From Paracoccus litorisediminis (GTDB lineage: Bacteria > Pseudomonadota > Alphaproteobacteria > Rhodobacterales > Rhodobacteraceae): a DNA stretch of 64,000 nt. The stretch spans positions 1 through 64,000 of the forward strand of contig NZ_WMIG01000018.1 in assembly GCF_009711205.1 (NCBI RefSeq), given 5' to 3'. Below are positions 50,785 to 60,334 of the stretch, piece after piece. The translations under genes were made by a program, and so were the position numbers. Each line of letters opens with the position of its first letter. The stretch's first letter is position 1. Below the pieces are notes generated by a model. That model worked only from the letters and a program-made list of their open reading frames with translations, had not been told where the DNA came from and searched no databases.

Positions 50785-51602
50785 GCCGTCCGCGTCCTCA
50801 TATGGGGGTCGAGCATGTCGCGCAGACCGTCGCCCAGCAGGTTGAAGCCCAGCACCGTCGCAAAGATCGCAAGGCCAGGAAAGATCGCGGCCCAGGGCGC
50901 GGTGCGGATCAGCTCTCGGGCATCGGAAAGCATGTTGCCCCAGCTGGGCTGCGGCGGACGGATGCCGACGCCCAGAAAGGACAGGGCCGCCTCGGACAGG
51001 ACCGCGCCGCCGATGCCCAGCGTCGCGATCACCAGCACGGGGCCAAGGATATTGGGCAGGATCTGGGTGCGCATGATGTTGAAGTTGCCGAAGCCCGCAG
51101 TCTTGGCGGCCTGCACGAAGCCCTGATTTTTTAGCGAGAGCGTCGAGGATCGTGCAATCCGGCAGGTCCAGGACCAGTTGGTCAGGCCAAGAGCAAGCAG
51201 CAGGCTGGGCAGTCCTGGCCCCAGCACCGCCATGATCGCCAGCGCGAAGACCAGCGAGGGGATGGCCAGCATGACATTGGTCAGCCCGTTCACAAGATCA
51301 TCCCACCAGCCGCCAAAATACCCGGCCGAGACCCCAAGCGCCGTCCCGATCACCGAATTGATCAGCTGCGAGATCAGCCCGACCGTCAGCGAGACCCGCG
51401 CCCCGTAAAGCACCCGCGACAGGACATCGCGGCCCTGCCCGTCGGTGCCCATCCAATGCTCCCAACTGGGCGGCATTTCGGAATTCATCAGATCGGCGTC
51501 CATGATCGGATCATAAGGCGCGATCAGGCCAGCCAGCACCGCGCCAAGGACGACCAGAACCACCAGCGCCAGACCCAGCGCAAAGTTGAAACGAAGGCTC
51601 AT
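50781..51602 (-). CDS. ABC transporter permease, DppC type
   Basis: 273 residues. N-terminal span FALGLALVVLVVLGAVLAGL, then HWMGTDGQGRDVLSRVLYGARVSL, the DppC hallmark, and the EAA loop FVQAAKTAGFGNFNIMRTQILPN. Three bases after the DppB-type stop. Confidence 0.9.
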   Translation of the reverse strand: MSLRFNFALGLALVVLVVLGAVLAGLIAPYDPIMDADLMNSEMPPSWEHWMGTDGQGRDVLSRVLYGARVSLTVGLISQLINSVIGTALGVSAGYFGGWWDDLVNGLTNVMLAIPSLVFALAIMAVLGPGLPSLLLALGLTNWSWTCRIARSSTLSLKNQGFVQAAKTAGFGNFNIMRTQILPNILGPVLVIATLGIGGAVLSEAALSFLGVGIRPPQPSWGNMLSDARELIRTAPWAAIFPGLAIFATVLGFNLLGDGLRDMLDPHMRTRTA

Positions 51603-51605
51603 GGT

Positions 51606-52541
51606 TCAGCTCACCTTGATGCGCGGGTCGATCAGCGCATAGGCGATATCGACCAGCATGTTGATGACCAGAAACCACAGCACGATCACCAGAACCGCGC
51701 CTTGCACCACCGGGATGTCGCGCACGGCAACGCTATCGACCAGCAATGAGCCGATGCCGGGCCATGAAAACAGCTTCTCGATCACGATGGCCTGTCCCAT
51801 CAATGCGCCGATCTGCAGCCCCATCGTCGTCAGGATCAGAACAAGCACATTTCGGGCGACATGGCTGCGCACCAGCCGCGGCTCGGCCAGGCCCTTGGCG
51901 CGGGCGGTGCGGACGAAATCGGCGTTCATCACGTCAAGCACCCCCGCCCGGGTCGTCCGTGCCAGCAGCGCCATCGGTCCGACCCCCAGCGCGATGGCGG
52001 GCAGGATGATGTGCCGGATGCTGCCGGGCTGATAGCCGAAGCTGGGCAACCAGCCCAGATTCAGCGCAAAGACATACATCAGCAGCAGCCCGAACCAGAA
52101 TTCCGGCAGCGACAGGCCCGAGACCGCGACGACCATCGTGCCGCTGTCAAAGACGCTGCCGGGTTTCAGTGCAGCCAGAAAGCCCAGCGGAATCCCGACG
52201 AAGGCCGCAAAGCCCATGGCGCAAAGCGCCAGCTTGATCGAGGGCCAGAGCCGCGGCTCGATCACGTTCCAGACCGGCTCGCGGGTGCGGTAGGAAATGC
52301 CCAGATCGAAATGGGCCAGTCCCGAGAGGTAGTTCCAGAGCCGGACCGGCAGCGGCTGATCCAGTCCGAACTGCTCATTCAGATGCGACAGAACCTGCGC
52401 ATTGGTGGCGTTTCGGCCCTCTGACATCAGCGAGGTGATGAAACTGCCCGGCACGACGCTGAAGATCACGAAAATGATCAGGATGACCGCCAGCATGGTG
52501 GGAATCATCTGCAACGTCCGGCGAAGGATGAAACGCATCAT
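51606..52541 (-). CDS. ABC transporter permease, DppB type
   Basis: 311 residues. MRFILRRTLQMIPTMLAVILIIFVIF opening, LDQPLPVRLWNYLSGLAHFDLGISY periplasmic loop, EAA loop FVRTARAKGLAEPRLVRSHVARN. Separated from the binding-protein gene by 75 bp with a strong hairpin (52584-52603). Confidence 0.9.
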   Translation of the reverse strand: MMRFILRRTLQMIPTMLAVILIIFVIFSVVPGSFITSLMSEGRNATNAQVLSHLNEQFGLDQPLPVRLWNYLSGLAHFDLGISYRTREPVWNVIEPRLWPSIKLALCAMGFAAFVGIPLGFLAALKPGSVFDSGTMVVAVSGLSLPEFWFGLLLMYVFALNLGWLPSFGYQPGSIRHIILPAIALGVGPMALLARTTRAGVLDVMNADFVRTARAKGLAEPRLVRSHVARNVLVLILTTMGLQIGALMGQAIVIEKLFSWPGIGSLLVDSVAVRDIPVVQGAVLVIVLWFLVINMLVDIAYALIDPRIKVS

Positions 52542-52583
52542 CTGCTGGTTCTGCCTTTGGTGGAATTCTGCGGAAGGCTGGAA

Positions 52584-52603
52584 GGGCCCGGATTTCCGGG
52601 CCC
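52584..52603 (-). terminator. Intercistronic stem-loop between binding-protein and permease genes
   Basis: GGGCCCGGA-TT-TCCGGGCCC, 9-bp perfect stem, right after the binding-protein stop (52617). Third example in this window of a hairpin at this operon position. Confidence 0.6.
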
Positions 52604-52616
52604 CTCCCTTTGAGTG

Positions 52617-54209
52617 TTACTTGCGCGTTGCCGGGGCGTTCTCGTCGATCCAGATGTCTTCGTAATCCTGAATGGCCAGTTCCATCGCGTTCGGCTTCAG
52701 CCCATGCACCCAGGGCTGATAGGCCATGACGGCCTTGTTATAGTTGAAGAACCAGACCGGAGCCTCTTCCAGCAGCAGGTTGTTGGCCTGCTTAAGCAGA
52801 TCATTCTGCTTGGTCGGATCGGTTTCGTTCCCGGCAGCTTCGATCAGCTTGTCGAATTCGGGGTTGGCGAACTTGACGTAGTTGCAGGCCGATTGCGAGG
52901 TCGCCGAATGGAAGCAGTTGAGATATTTCAGCGGGTCCGGACCCGATGAGTTCGACCAGATATAGCCGTCGAAATTATCGGACAGGATCTTGTCGGACAG
53001 GACCGAACCATCGACCGGATCGGTCGTGACCTCGACCCCGACCTTGGCCAGCATCGGGATGATCGCCTCGACGATGGGCAGGCCCCAGCTTTCATTGTCG
53101 GTCGCCGTGACCGAGAATTTCAGACCGGATTCGTAGCCCGCTTCCTTCAGCAGCGCCTTGGCCTTTTCCGGGTCATAGGCATAGGCCTTGGCGTCCTTGT
53201 CGAATGCCGGGGACGAGACCGGCAGCCATGAAACCGCCGGATAGGCTTTGTTTTTCAGCAGCTTCTGGACGATCACGTCCTTGTTGATCGCGTGGTTGAT
53301 GGCCTGACGGACGCGCTTGTCCTTGAAGGCCTCGATCTTGGGATTGAAGCCGATATTGCGCGTATAGACCTCGGCCACTTCAAGGATCTGGTCCTTGAGC
53401 GTCGGGTCCTGCGTATAGGCCTCGTACTGAACCGGACCCAGCACGTTCGCGTCGATCTCGCCATTGCGGAAGGCAACGTCGCGGGCCGCGGCCTCGCCCA
53501 TCAGCATGATGTCAAGCTTGGCCAGATGCGGCTTGCCGGTTTCGTAATAGCCGTCGAACTTGACCAGCTCGACCTTGGAGCCGGGAACGTAATTCGCCAG
53601 CTTGAACGGGCCAAGGCCGTTCGGTTTCGAGGCCAGCTGATCCTCGGGATAGTCCTTGGAGTAGATCGGGGCATAGTTGGACATCAGGTTCCAGCCGGGA
53701 TCGGCCAGATTGGTGACGGTGATCTCGACGGTCTTGTCGTCGATCTTTTTGATGCCGGCGATATGATCGGCCGTGCCCGCCTGAAATTCGGCCACGCCCG
53801 CAATCTGCAGCACCTGTTCGGCAGCGGGCAGGGCCTTCTTGGGATCGGCGATGCGGTTGTAGGACCAGATCACGTCATCCGCGTCCAACTTGTCGCCGTT
53901 ATGGAAGGTCGCGTCGCGCAGCTTGTAGGTATAGGTCTTGCCATCCGCCGATTTCTCGACCGATTCCGCCAGATCAAGCTCGGGTTTGCCGCTGTCCGGG
54001 TTCCATTTGTACAGTGAGCGGTTCAGCGCCTTGCCGACGATCTCGTCCTGGGTATGGGGCGTCGCCGTCATGTCCAGCGAGGTGATCGAGTTGCCGTAGG
54101 GCGCCGCGAAAACCAGCGTTCCCCCGTCCTTGGGTGTCGCATCCTGTGCCAGTGCGGCCGTCGCCGTCCCAAGCGCAAGCATCGCCATCAGGCTAAGTCT
54201 GGTCAGCAT
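52617..54209 (-). CDS. ABC transporter substrate-binding protein, family 5 (peptide type)
   Basis: 530 residues, periplasmic. Sec signal MLTRLSLMAMLALGTATAALAQ, cleavage near 21, unlike the Tat-type protein at 15338. SBP_bac_5 features: SLDMTATPHTQDEIVGKALNRSLYKW, YTYKLRDATFHNGDKLDADDVIWS. The start at 54209 puts the signal at the N-terminus; a longer frame to 54278 is not supported. Ligand unknown, presumably the substrate of the amidohydrolase and aminopeptidase in the same operon. Confidence 0.88.
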   Translation of the reverse strand: MLTRLSLMAMLALGTATAALAQDATPKDGGTLVFAAPYGNSITSLDMTATPHTQDEIVGKALNRSLYKWNPDSGKPELDLAESVEKSADGKTYTYKLRDATFHNGDKLDADDVIWSYNRIADPKKALPAAEQVLQIAGVAEFQAGTADHIAGIKKIDDKTVEITVTNLADPGWNLMSNYAPIYSKDYPEDQLASKPNGLGPFKLANYVPGSKVELVKFDGYYETGKPHLAKLDIMLMGEAAARDVAFRNGEIDANVLGPVQYEAYTQDPTLKDQILEVAEVYTRNIGFNPKIEAFKDKRVRQAINHAINKDVIVQKLLKNKAYPAVSWLPVSSPAFDKDAKAYAYDPEKAKALLKEAGYESGLKFSVTATDNESWGLPIVEAIIPMLAKVGVEVTTDPVDGSVLSDKILSDNFDGYIWSNSSGPDPLKYLNCFHSATSQSACNYVKFANPEFDKLIEAAGNETDPTKQNDLLKQANNLLLEEAPVWFFNYNKAVMAYQPWVHGLKPNAMELAIQDYEDIWIDENAPATRK

Positions 54210-54284
54210 GTCTTTCCTCCCTGTGGCGCGATTGCGCCCCCTTTGTTGGTGGTCTTGCGGACCGATGCCTCCCCGCACCGGGCC

Positions 54285-55910
54285 TCAGCTTCTGTCGTGA
54301 ACGATGCGCCCATCCAGAATCGTGATCTCGCAACGGGTGTGGTGCAGGATGGTCTCGGGATCGGCGGTTAGCAGGTCCTGATCGAACACCGCGACATCTG
54401 CCAGCATTCCGGGCTCCAGCCGTCCCTTTACCTTTTCCGCCCCCTGCGAATAGGCGCCATGTTCGGTATAGGCGCGCAGGGCCTGTTCGGGCGTCAGGAT
54501 CTCGGACGCATCCATCACCGTGCCCTTATGGGTCTTGCGCGTCAGCATCGCGTAAATATCCGGGAACGGGTTCGGAGAGCAGACCGGTGAATCACTGCCG
54601 GTCGAGGGCTTCATCCCCAACCGGTCCCAGGTCGCGATCGGATAAGACCGCAACCCGCGTTCCGGTCCCAGAACCGAGACATAGGCATCGCCGAAATCAT
54701 AGATGAAGGCCTGTTGCGGCGCGGGCAGGATGCCGGAATCCAGCATTCGTTGGTTCATCTCGGCATCGGCATAGCCGCAATGCTCGATCCGGTGGCGACG
54801 GGCGTCATCCGGATTCGCGGCGCGGACACGCTCATAGGCGCGGATAAGCTGGTCGATGGCGGCATCGCCGATGCCATGGCAGACCATGGTGTAGCCCATC
54901 GAGGTATAGCGATCGACCAGTTCGAACAGCTGCGCGTCCGGCAGCATCTGGACGCCGTAATTGTTGGTCTGACCGTGATAGGGCTGGCGCATCCATGCCG
55001 TGCGCCCACCCGCCGAGCCGTCGGTAAAGACCTTGACGCCGCCGATGCGGAACATGTCGTTACCGACCCCGGTGACAAGGCCGACGTCATGGCAGGGCTC
55101 GACGATGGATGAGCCGGGATCGCCCAGCAGCGTGGCCCAGACCCGGACCGGCAGCCGCCCGTCGCGAAGCGCAAGGTGATAGGCGCGGATTTCCGTCATG
55201 CCGTCGATCTGGCCCGTCGCCGCATCCATGCACGAGGTAATGCCGAACTGTGCAAGATGCTGGCCACCCGCCTCGATCGCGTCGATGATTTCCTCAAGCG
55301 AGGGCGTCGGCTGCACGCTATAGACCAGATTCTGGGCGTTTTCCGCCAGCATCCCGGTCAGCTGCCCGTTCTCGCGCCCGATGACACCGCCATCCGGGTC
55401 AGGCGTATCCGCCGTGATCCCCGCCCGCGCGAAAGCCAACGAGTTGACGATCGTGACATGGCCGCAGGCGCGCGTCACCGAAACCGGATGATCGGGCAGC
55501 GCTGCGTCAAGTTCCTGAGCGGTGGGCATCAGCCCATCCGGGTAGCGGGTCTGGTCAAAGCCACGCGCGCGGATCCACTCTCCCTTCGGGGTCGTCGCGG
55601 CGCGGGCTTGAAGCGCGTGGAGCAGTTCCTTACGGGTCGGCGCGGCATCCGCTGTCGCATCGACCTGTCCGCGCAGCAGGCCGGTCGAGATCAGGTGAAG
55701 ATGCGCGTCGTTCAACCCCGGCATGGCGAAGCGCCCGGCCAGATCGACGACTTTCGTCTGGGCCCCGATCAGCGGCTCAATCTCGGCATCGCTTCCCAGC
55801 GCCAGAATCCGATTGCCGGAAATCGCCAGAGATTCGGCCAGCGGCAACCCATAGCCGGGCCAGATTTTCCCGTGCCGAAGCACGAGATCGGCAGCAATCG
55901 CTGAGGTCAT
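54285..55910 (-). CDS. Amidohydrolase family 3 protein (YtcJ / N-substituted formamide deformylase-like)
   Basis: 541 residues, metal-dependent hydrolase. FAMPGLNDAHLHL with the HxH pair (His 70, His 72), later VCHGIGDAAIDQLI and RRHRIEHCGY with metal His residues, TGSDSPVCSPNPFPDIYAMLTRKTHKG with the catalytic Asp, and a C-terminal DVAVFDQDLL. Hydrolyses an amide or formamide bond; exact substrate unknown. It lies between the enolase-superfamily gene and the importer, 75 bp before the latter. Confidence 0.85.
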   Translation of the reverse strand: MTSAIAADLVLRHGKIWPGYGLPLAESLAISGNRILALGSDAEIEPLIGAQTKVVDLAGRFAMPGLNDAHLHLISTGLLRGQVDATADAAPTRKELLHALQARAATTPKGEWIRARGFDQTRYPDGLMPTAQELDAALPDHPVSVTRACGHVTIVNSLAFARAGITADTPDPDGGVIGRENGQLTGMLAENAQNLVYSVQPTPSLEEIIDAIEAGGQHLAQFGITSCMDAATGQIDGMTEIRAYHLALRDGRLPVRVWATLLGDPGSSIVEPCHDVGLVTGVGNDMFRIGGVKVFTDGSAGGRTAWMRQPYHGQTNNYGVQMLPDAQLFELVDRYTSMGYTMVCHGIGDAAIDQLIRAYERVRAANPDDARRHRIEHCGYADAEMNQRMLDSGILPAPQQAFIYDFGDAYVSVLGPERGLRSYPIATWDRLGMKPSTGSDSPVCSPNPFPDIYAMLTRKTHKGTVMDASEILTPEQALRAYTEHGAYSQGAEKVKGRLEPGMLADVAVFDQDLLTADPETILHHTRCEITILDGRIVHDRS

Positions 55911-56111
55911 GATTGAAACACTCTTCCCTGTGTCGGTCCCGGCAGTCGGGTGCCTGTTATTAGGGCAGGATGCTTCAGAATATGCAGCAGGCTGTCAAGG
56001 CATTGACTTGCGGAACCTTCTTTGGGCGGCATTCCGGCAGCGAGTGACCTGTCTTTACGCACGGATGCGAGCCGCTGGGCCCGCATCCGAAACGCAACCT
56101 TCGGTCCGAAA
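55911..56111. other. Intergenic region upstream of amidohydrolase gene
   Basis: 201 bp between two genes of the same strand, the longest gap in this operon. A TTGACA-like -35 on the minus strand (complement at 55993-55998) could mark an internal promoter; no convincing -10. Nothing else seen. Confidence 0.35.
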
Positions 56112-57314
56112 TCAGTCAGCGACCGAAATACGACGCGAGACTGTAAAGGCCTTTTCAAGGTCGGGGTTCAGCTCCATGCCCAGACCCGCGCCGGGGGGCA
56201 CGGTGATCATGCCGTTCCGCACCTCGGGCAGTGCGGTGACAAGGTCGCGGTACCACGTCTTGTAGAATGCGCGCACGCTTTCCTGAACCAGGGCATTCGG
56301 GGCATTGAGCGACAGGTGGGTCGAGGCGCAAAGCACGACCGGGCCGGTGCAGTCATGCGGGGCGACGGGCAGATGCCATGCCTCGGCCATCGCCGCGATC
56401 TTGCGGGCCTCGGACAAGCCGCCACACCAGCTGATATCCAGCATGACGACGCCAGCGGCTCCGGTTTCCAGAAGGTCGCGGAAACCCCAGCGCGAGCCCA
56501 GCGTTTCCGAGGCCGAGATCGGCGCGGGCGAAACGGCAGCATAGCGCTTGAGGCTGGAAAGACTGTCCATCTTGATCGGGTCTTCGTGCCAGAAGGTCTG
56601 ATAGGGCTCCAGCGCCTTGGCGATCTGCATGGCCGGCAGAAGCTGCCACATCGAGTGAAACTCGACCATGATGTCCATGCGGTCACCGACGGCCTTGCGG
56701 ATCTTCTCGAACGGCTGCAGCGCCGTTTTCAGGTCGGGCATCGAGATATACTGGCCGCGCGACTTTTCCGCCGCGATGTCAAAGGGCCAGATCTTCATCG
56801 CGGTGATGCCTTCCTCCAGCAGCGACTCGGCCAGTTCGTCGGCGCGATGCAGGAAGCCGTTCAGGTCGTCGTAGTCGCGGATGGCTGCCGCCGACAGATC
56901 ATAGTTCGCCGTGGTCTGGCCGGTCGCCTTCTTGATGTATTCGGTCCCCGCACAAGTGTTGTAGGTGCGGATTTCATTGCGGCTGAAACCGCCAAGAAGC
57001 TGCGCAATCGGCTGGCCCGTCGCCTTGCCAAAGATATCCCACAGCGCGATGTCAAAGGCGGAGTTGCCCCGCACCTCGGCACCGGATGAACGAAAGCCCA
57101 GATAGCCCACCAGTTCCGACGCCAGCAGATCGATCTGCAGCGGATTGCGCCCGATCACGCGGGGCGCGACATATTCGTGAATATAGGCCTCGACCGTTTC
57201 GGCGCCGAAGAATGTTTCGCCAAGCCCGGTCAGTCCTTCGTCGGTATGCACCAGCACCCAAAGCAGGTTCGGCCGTTCGGCAATGCGAACGGTTTCAAGT
57301 TTCGTAATTTTCAT
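56112..57314 (-). CDS. Enolase-superfamily enzyme (mandelate racemase/muconate lactonizing type), probable acid-sugar dehydratase
   Basis: 400 residues. N-terminal capping domain, then TIM barrel with metal ligands Glu 218 (MVEFHSMW), Glu 244 (HEDPIK) and Glu 270 (SASETLG); His 220 next to the first ligand and His 320 (APHDCTGP) as acid/base with Asp 293. The ExH at the first ligand is like galactonate/mannonate-type dehydratases, not muconate lactonizing enzymes, which have KxK. Substrate therefore probably a hydroxy or sugar acid. GAGGACAACCGG precedes the start; 11 bp after the GntR gene. Confidence 0.82.
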   Translation of the reverse strand: MKITKLETVRIAERPNLLWVLVHTDEGLTGLGETFFGAETVEAYIHEYVAPRVIGRNPLQIDLLASELVGYLGFRSSGAEVRGNSAFDIALWDIFGKATGQPIAQLLGGFSRNEIRTYNTCAGTEYIKKATGQTTANYDLSAAAIRDYDDLNGFLHRADELAESLLEEGITAMKIWPFDIAAEKSRGQYISMPDLKTALQPFEKIRKAVGDRMDIMVEFHSMWQLLPAMQIAKALEPYQTFWHEDPIKMDSLSSLKRYAAVSPAPISASETLGSRWGFRDLLETGAAGVVMLDISWCGGLSEARKIAAMAEAWHLPVAPHDCTGPVVLCASTHLSLNAPNALVQESVRAFYKTWYRDLVTALPEVRNGMITVPPGAGLGMELNPDLEKAFTVSRRISVAD

Positions 57315-57325
57315 CCGGTTGTCCT

Positions 57326-58048
57326 CTATGCAATTCCGGCGGCGAGAAGTGCCTTGGCGCTTTCGTCGAAATGTCGTGCCATGAGCTGGCTGGCGGCTTG
57401 CGGATCACCCGCGCTGATCGCCTCGGCCAGTTCGACATGGATCCTGTTCATGGCCTGTCGTTCGGCGTCCGAGGATCGGCTGCGCCATCCAATCGGCCAG
57501 GTTTGGCGTGCGATCCCCTGAAAGGCCCCGATCAGGATGGAAAAGATCGGATTTCGCGATGCGCGCGCGATCTCAAGATGGAAGGCCAGGTCGCTTTCCA
57601 TCACGCTGTCCGCGTCAGAGAAATTATCGACCATCGCGTGCGCGTGACCAAGGATCAGCCGCACTTCCGCATCGGTCCGGCGCAGCGCGGCCAGCGCGGC
57701 GGTGCGCATTTCGATGGTGCGGCGCGCGTCATAGACCTGATTGATGCTGATTTGCGCCGTATCGACGCCATGTTCGATCATGAGCGACATGGCACGGTCG
57801 TCAAGCTGCGCCACAGTCGCGCGCTTCCCCGCGCTCAGATCGATCAGCCGCACCGCCGCCAGCGATCTGAATGCCTCGCGCACGACAGTGCGAGAGACGC
57901 TCAATTCCCGCGACAGAACCGCTTCGCTGGGCAGCCGGTCTCCGGGGTTCAATTCATTCGCCCGAATATGCCGGGTAATCGCCACAATCGCGCTGCTGAC
58001 CAGACCGCTGGCGTGGCTTGCAGCGTCATCACCTGAAATCGCGGTCAC
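57326..58048 (-). CDS. GntR-family regulator, FadR (FCD) subgroup
   Basis: 240 residues, GTG start at 58048 with GGGAGA upstream. Winged helix at about 15-75 (AITRHIRANELNPGDRLPSEAVLSRELSVSRTVVREAFRSL), all-helical FCD effector domain with metal-binding-type ESDLAFHLEIARASRNP and the final HARHFDES-like AARHFDES helix. First gene of the operon to the enolase-superfamily enzyme, amidohydrolase, importer and aminopeptidase; likely represses it in the absence of substrate. Confidence 0.87.
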   Translation of the reverse strand: MTAISGDDAASHASGLVSSAIVAITRHIRANELNPGDRLPSEAVLSRELSVSRTVVREAFRSLAAVRLIDLSAGKRATVAQLDDRAMSLMIEHGVDTAQISINQVYDARRTIEMRTAALAALRRTDAEVRLILGHAHAMVDNFSDADSVMESDLAFHLEIARASRNPIFSILIGAFQGIARQTWPIGWRSRSSDAERQAMNRIHVELAEAISAGDPQAASQLMARHFDESAKALLAAGIA

Positions 58049-58152
58049 ATACTGTCTCCCGAATCTGTAAAACCTGTATGACTAGTTTCGCAAAATTGGG
58101 CAACAGTTTTGATATTGCGGAAGGGGCTTCGGGAAACGGGTGCCGCAAATGC

Positions 58153-58188
58153 TGTTGCGTCCCAGTGCTGAAGCACTGGGACGCAACA
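58153..58188. terminator. 36-bp near-perfect hairpin downstream of aspartate decarboxylase gene
   Basis: 17-bp perfect arms starting TGTTGCGTCCCAG and ending CTGGGACGCAACA around a GA centre, between the aspD stop (58227) and the GntR start (58048). It probably ends the aspartate operon. No U tract on either strand; the stem is unusually long for a terminator. Confidence 0.6.
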
Positions 58189-58226
58189 TTGGCACATCGA
58201 ACGGAAGCGGCCGTGAACGACCCGCG

Positions 58227-59882
58227 TTAAAGCTTGACCGTCTTGCCGGTCGCTGCCTGATAGGCCTGCACATAGCCCCTTGCTATTGAGCGGACAGCCC
58301 GCCCGATCGAGAGATAGGCGTCGTCGTTCAGGTTCGCGAAGGACACCCTGACCGACCAGTTCGGCGCGGCAAAACCCGAGCCGTTCAGCAGCACGATGCC
58401 GTGGTCCTCGGCCAGTCGGAACGGGATGTCGAGCGGGTGGATGTTCTGCTTGACCCAGGTCACGACATCCTCGCCCACATATTTGCGCAACCAGAATTCA
58501 AGGTCGATCACGCCGTAATAGTGGTCGAAATAGGGGCCGGGATTGGATTCCACGCCAAGCCCGTCCACCAGATTGCGGAAGCGTTTCACGCAGATGGCGA
58601 TGCAGGCCTTTTGATAGATTTTTTCGGCATCCATCATCTCGACCAGGCCGAATAGCGTCATCATCACCTGTTGCGGCAGAGACAGACCCGAAGTGTGGTT
58701 CAGCGCGACATCGCGGCTGTCGGCAACGATGCGGTCGATGAAGCGCAGCTCACGCGGCTTGGGCGTCAGCGCATGGTAGCGCTTGTCGAGCAGGGTCTGA
58801 ACCTCGGCGGGATGGGCGGCGATCCTTTCGTCAAAGATATTGTCCTGCGCCACCGCGATCACGCCAAGACGCCAGCCGGTGCAGCCGAAATACTTGGAAT
58901 AGGAATAGACGCCGATGGTGTTGCGGGGCAGGTGACCAAGGATCGACTCGAAGTCGGGAACAAAGGTGCCATAGACATCATCGGTCAGGATCATCAGGTC
59001 CGGGCGCTTGGTATTGACGAAATCGACCAGACGGCGGATCGAATCCCTGTCCATCGCCGCGGCCGAAGGGTTGCCGGGATTGACCAGAAACAGCGCCTTG
59101 ACCGTCGGATCCTCCAGCGCGGTCAGGTCGGACTCGGTCAGCTGGAACCTGTCCTCCTGCTCGGCATTCACGCGGATGACGTGCAGGCCGTAATCCTCAA
59201 GCTCGGGCATTTCCAGATAGGGAGTGAAGATCGGTGTCGCCAGCGCGATTGTATCGCCCGCATTCAGCAGCCGCTGGTTCTTCAGGGCCTTGAACAGGTA
59301 GCACATGGCCGCCGTGCCACCTTCGACCGGGTACAGATCGAACTTCACCCCCGGAGGATGGCCCGCGCACATCGCCCACATCAGATATTCATGGGTGATG
59401 ATCTCATTGTGATGCAGGGCGCGGTCGGGGACCGGGTAATTGTCGCCGATGATCGAATCCGTCAGTTCGTGCAGAAAGGCATCGGGGTCGAAGCCGAACT
59501 TCGCGATGGCGAATTCGACCGCATCGCCCAGTGTTCGGGCCGGAGGAATGCCATCCTCATCGTCCCAATCCGCCTCTTGGATGCGGGTCTGCTTGGCGAT
59601 CCAGCGGGTAAAGCGCTGATACGCGCCGTCGCGCGGCGGCATTCCTGCCAGCCCCGCAACCGGGTCGTCGTAGCTGCGCCTGGCCTCGGTCAAGGCGAAC
59701 TGGCCCAGCAGAAAGAACGCTTCTCGGGCGCGGGTGGCGATCCAGTTCGGGTTGCCGCGCCCGGCATTCAGGAAAGTGCCGGAGGATTTCTCGGCACCGG
59801 CGCGAGCAAGCTTGATCAACTCGTCCTTGATTTCGAAGGGCGAGAGTCCGGCAAGGCTTTCGAATTGTATCTTGTCTGGCAC
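58227..59882 (-). CDS. aspD: Aspartate 4-decarboxylase (bifunctional aspartate transaminase)
   Basis: 551 residues, GTG start at 59882 with GGAGGATC. Decarboxylates L-aspartate at the beta carbon to L-alanine and CO2 using PLP. Fold type I: VEGGTAAMCYLFKAL (187-201), FLVNPGNPSAAAMD (Asn 271), LTDDVYGTFVP with Asp 302 and Tyr 304, SYSKYFGCTGWRLG with PLP-binding Lys 330. The long N-terminal and C-terminal extensions relative to simple aminotransferases match AspD. It lies downstream of the AspT-type exchanger genes, with which it forms a decarboxylation/exchange cycle. Last gene of the minus-strand operon. Confidence 0.93.
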   Translation of the reverse strand: MPDKIQFESLAGLSPFEIKDELIKLARAGAEKSSGTFLNAGRGNPNWIATRAREAFFLLGQFALTEARRSYDDPVAGLAGMPPRDGAYQRFTRWIAKQTRIQEADWDDEDGIPPARTLGDAVEFAIAKFGFDPDAFLHELTDSIIGDNYPVPDRALHHNEIITHEYLMWAMCAGHPPGVKFDLYPVEGGTAAMCYLFKALKNQRLLNAGDTIALATPIFTPYLEMPELEDYGLHVIRVNAEQEDRFQLTESDLTALEDPTVKALFLVNPGNPSAAAMDRDSIRRLVDFVNTKRPDLMILTDDVYGTFVPDFESILGHLPRNTIGVYSYSKYFGCTGWRLGVIAVAQDNIFDERIAAHPAEVQTLLDKRYHALTPKPRELRFIDRIVADSRDVALNHTSGLSLPQQVMMTLFGLVEMMDAEKIYQKACIAICVKRFRNLVDGLGVESNPGPYFDHYYGVIDLEFWLRKYVGEDVVTWVKQNIHPLDIPFRLAEDHGIVLLNGSGFAAPNWSVRVSFANLNDDAYLSIGRAVRSIARGYVQAYQAATGKTVKL

Positions 59883-59954
59883 GACTGATCCTCCGTTGGC
59901 GCTGCGCGCATCCTAACCCAGCTGGGCATGTGCGGGGACCGGGCGGACTGTATA

Positions 59955-60332
59955 TTACCGTGAGTCACCGCCGCCTGGATCGTCAGGCGGATTGTCGCGG
60001 GCTTCTTCGGCCTGCACGACCTGCTGCAGGATCACTTGCGCGATGGACGATACTGTCAGGACGAAAACCCCGATCCCGACAAGCAGGAAAGCCATGGCGC
60101 AAATCTTGCCCAGCGGTGTCTGGGGGGTAAGGTCGCCATAGCCGACCGTGGCCATGCTGACGACCGCGAAATAGAAGGCGTCCAGAAAGCGCCAGCCCTC
60201 GAGCCGGGCAAAAACCGCCGCCTGCGCCAGCGCGATCAGCGCGCAGATCAGCAGCAGCGCCTGAACGCGCGTGCTGCGAAAGGCTGCGATGACCGCCCAG
60301 AACAGCGTGGCATAGGCATGAAGAAGCCGCAT
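59955..60332 (-). CDS. Two-transmembrane potassium channel subunit
   Basis: 125 residues from MRLLHAYATLFWAVIAAF at 60332. Membrane helix 1 (about 24-43), pore region FLDAFYFAVVSMATVGYGDLTP with the selectivity filter TVGYGD (62-67), membrane helix 2 (78-100), and a short acidic tail without an RCK domain. A simple Ion_trans_2 channel like small Kch proteins. The stop of the upstream gene (60335) is two bases away, so the genes are co-translated. It is placed between a Ca2+/H+ antiporter module and aspD. Confidence 0.85.
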   Translation of the reverse strand: MRLLHAYATLFWAVIAAFRSTRVQALLLICALIALAQAAVFARLEGWRFLDAFYFAVVSMATVGYGDLTPQTPLGKICAMAFLLVGIGVFVLTVSSIAQVILQQVVQAEEARDNPPDDPGGGDSR

Positions 60333-60334
60333 GT

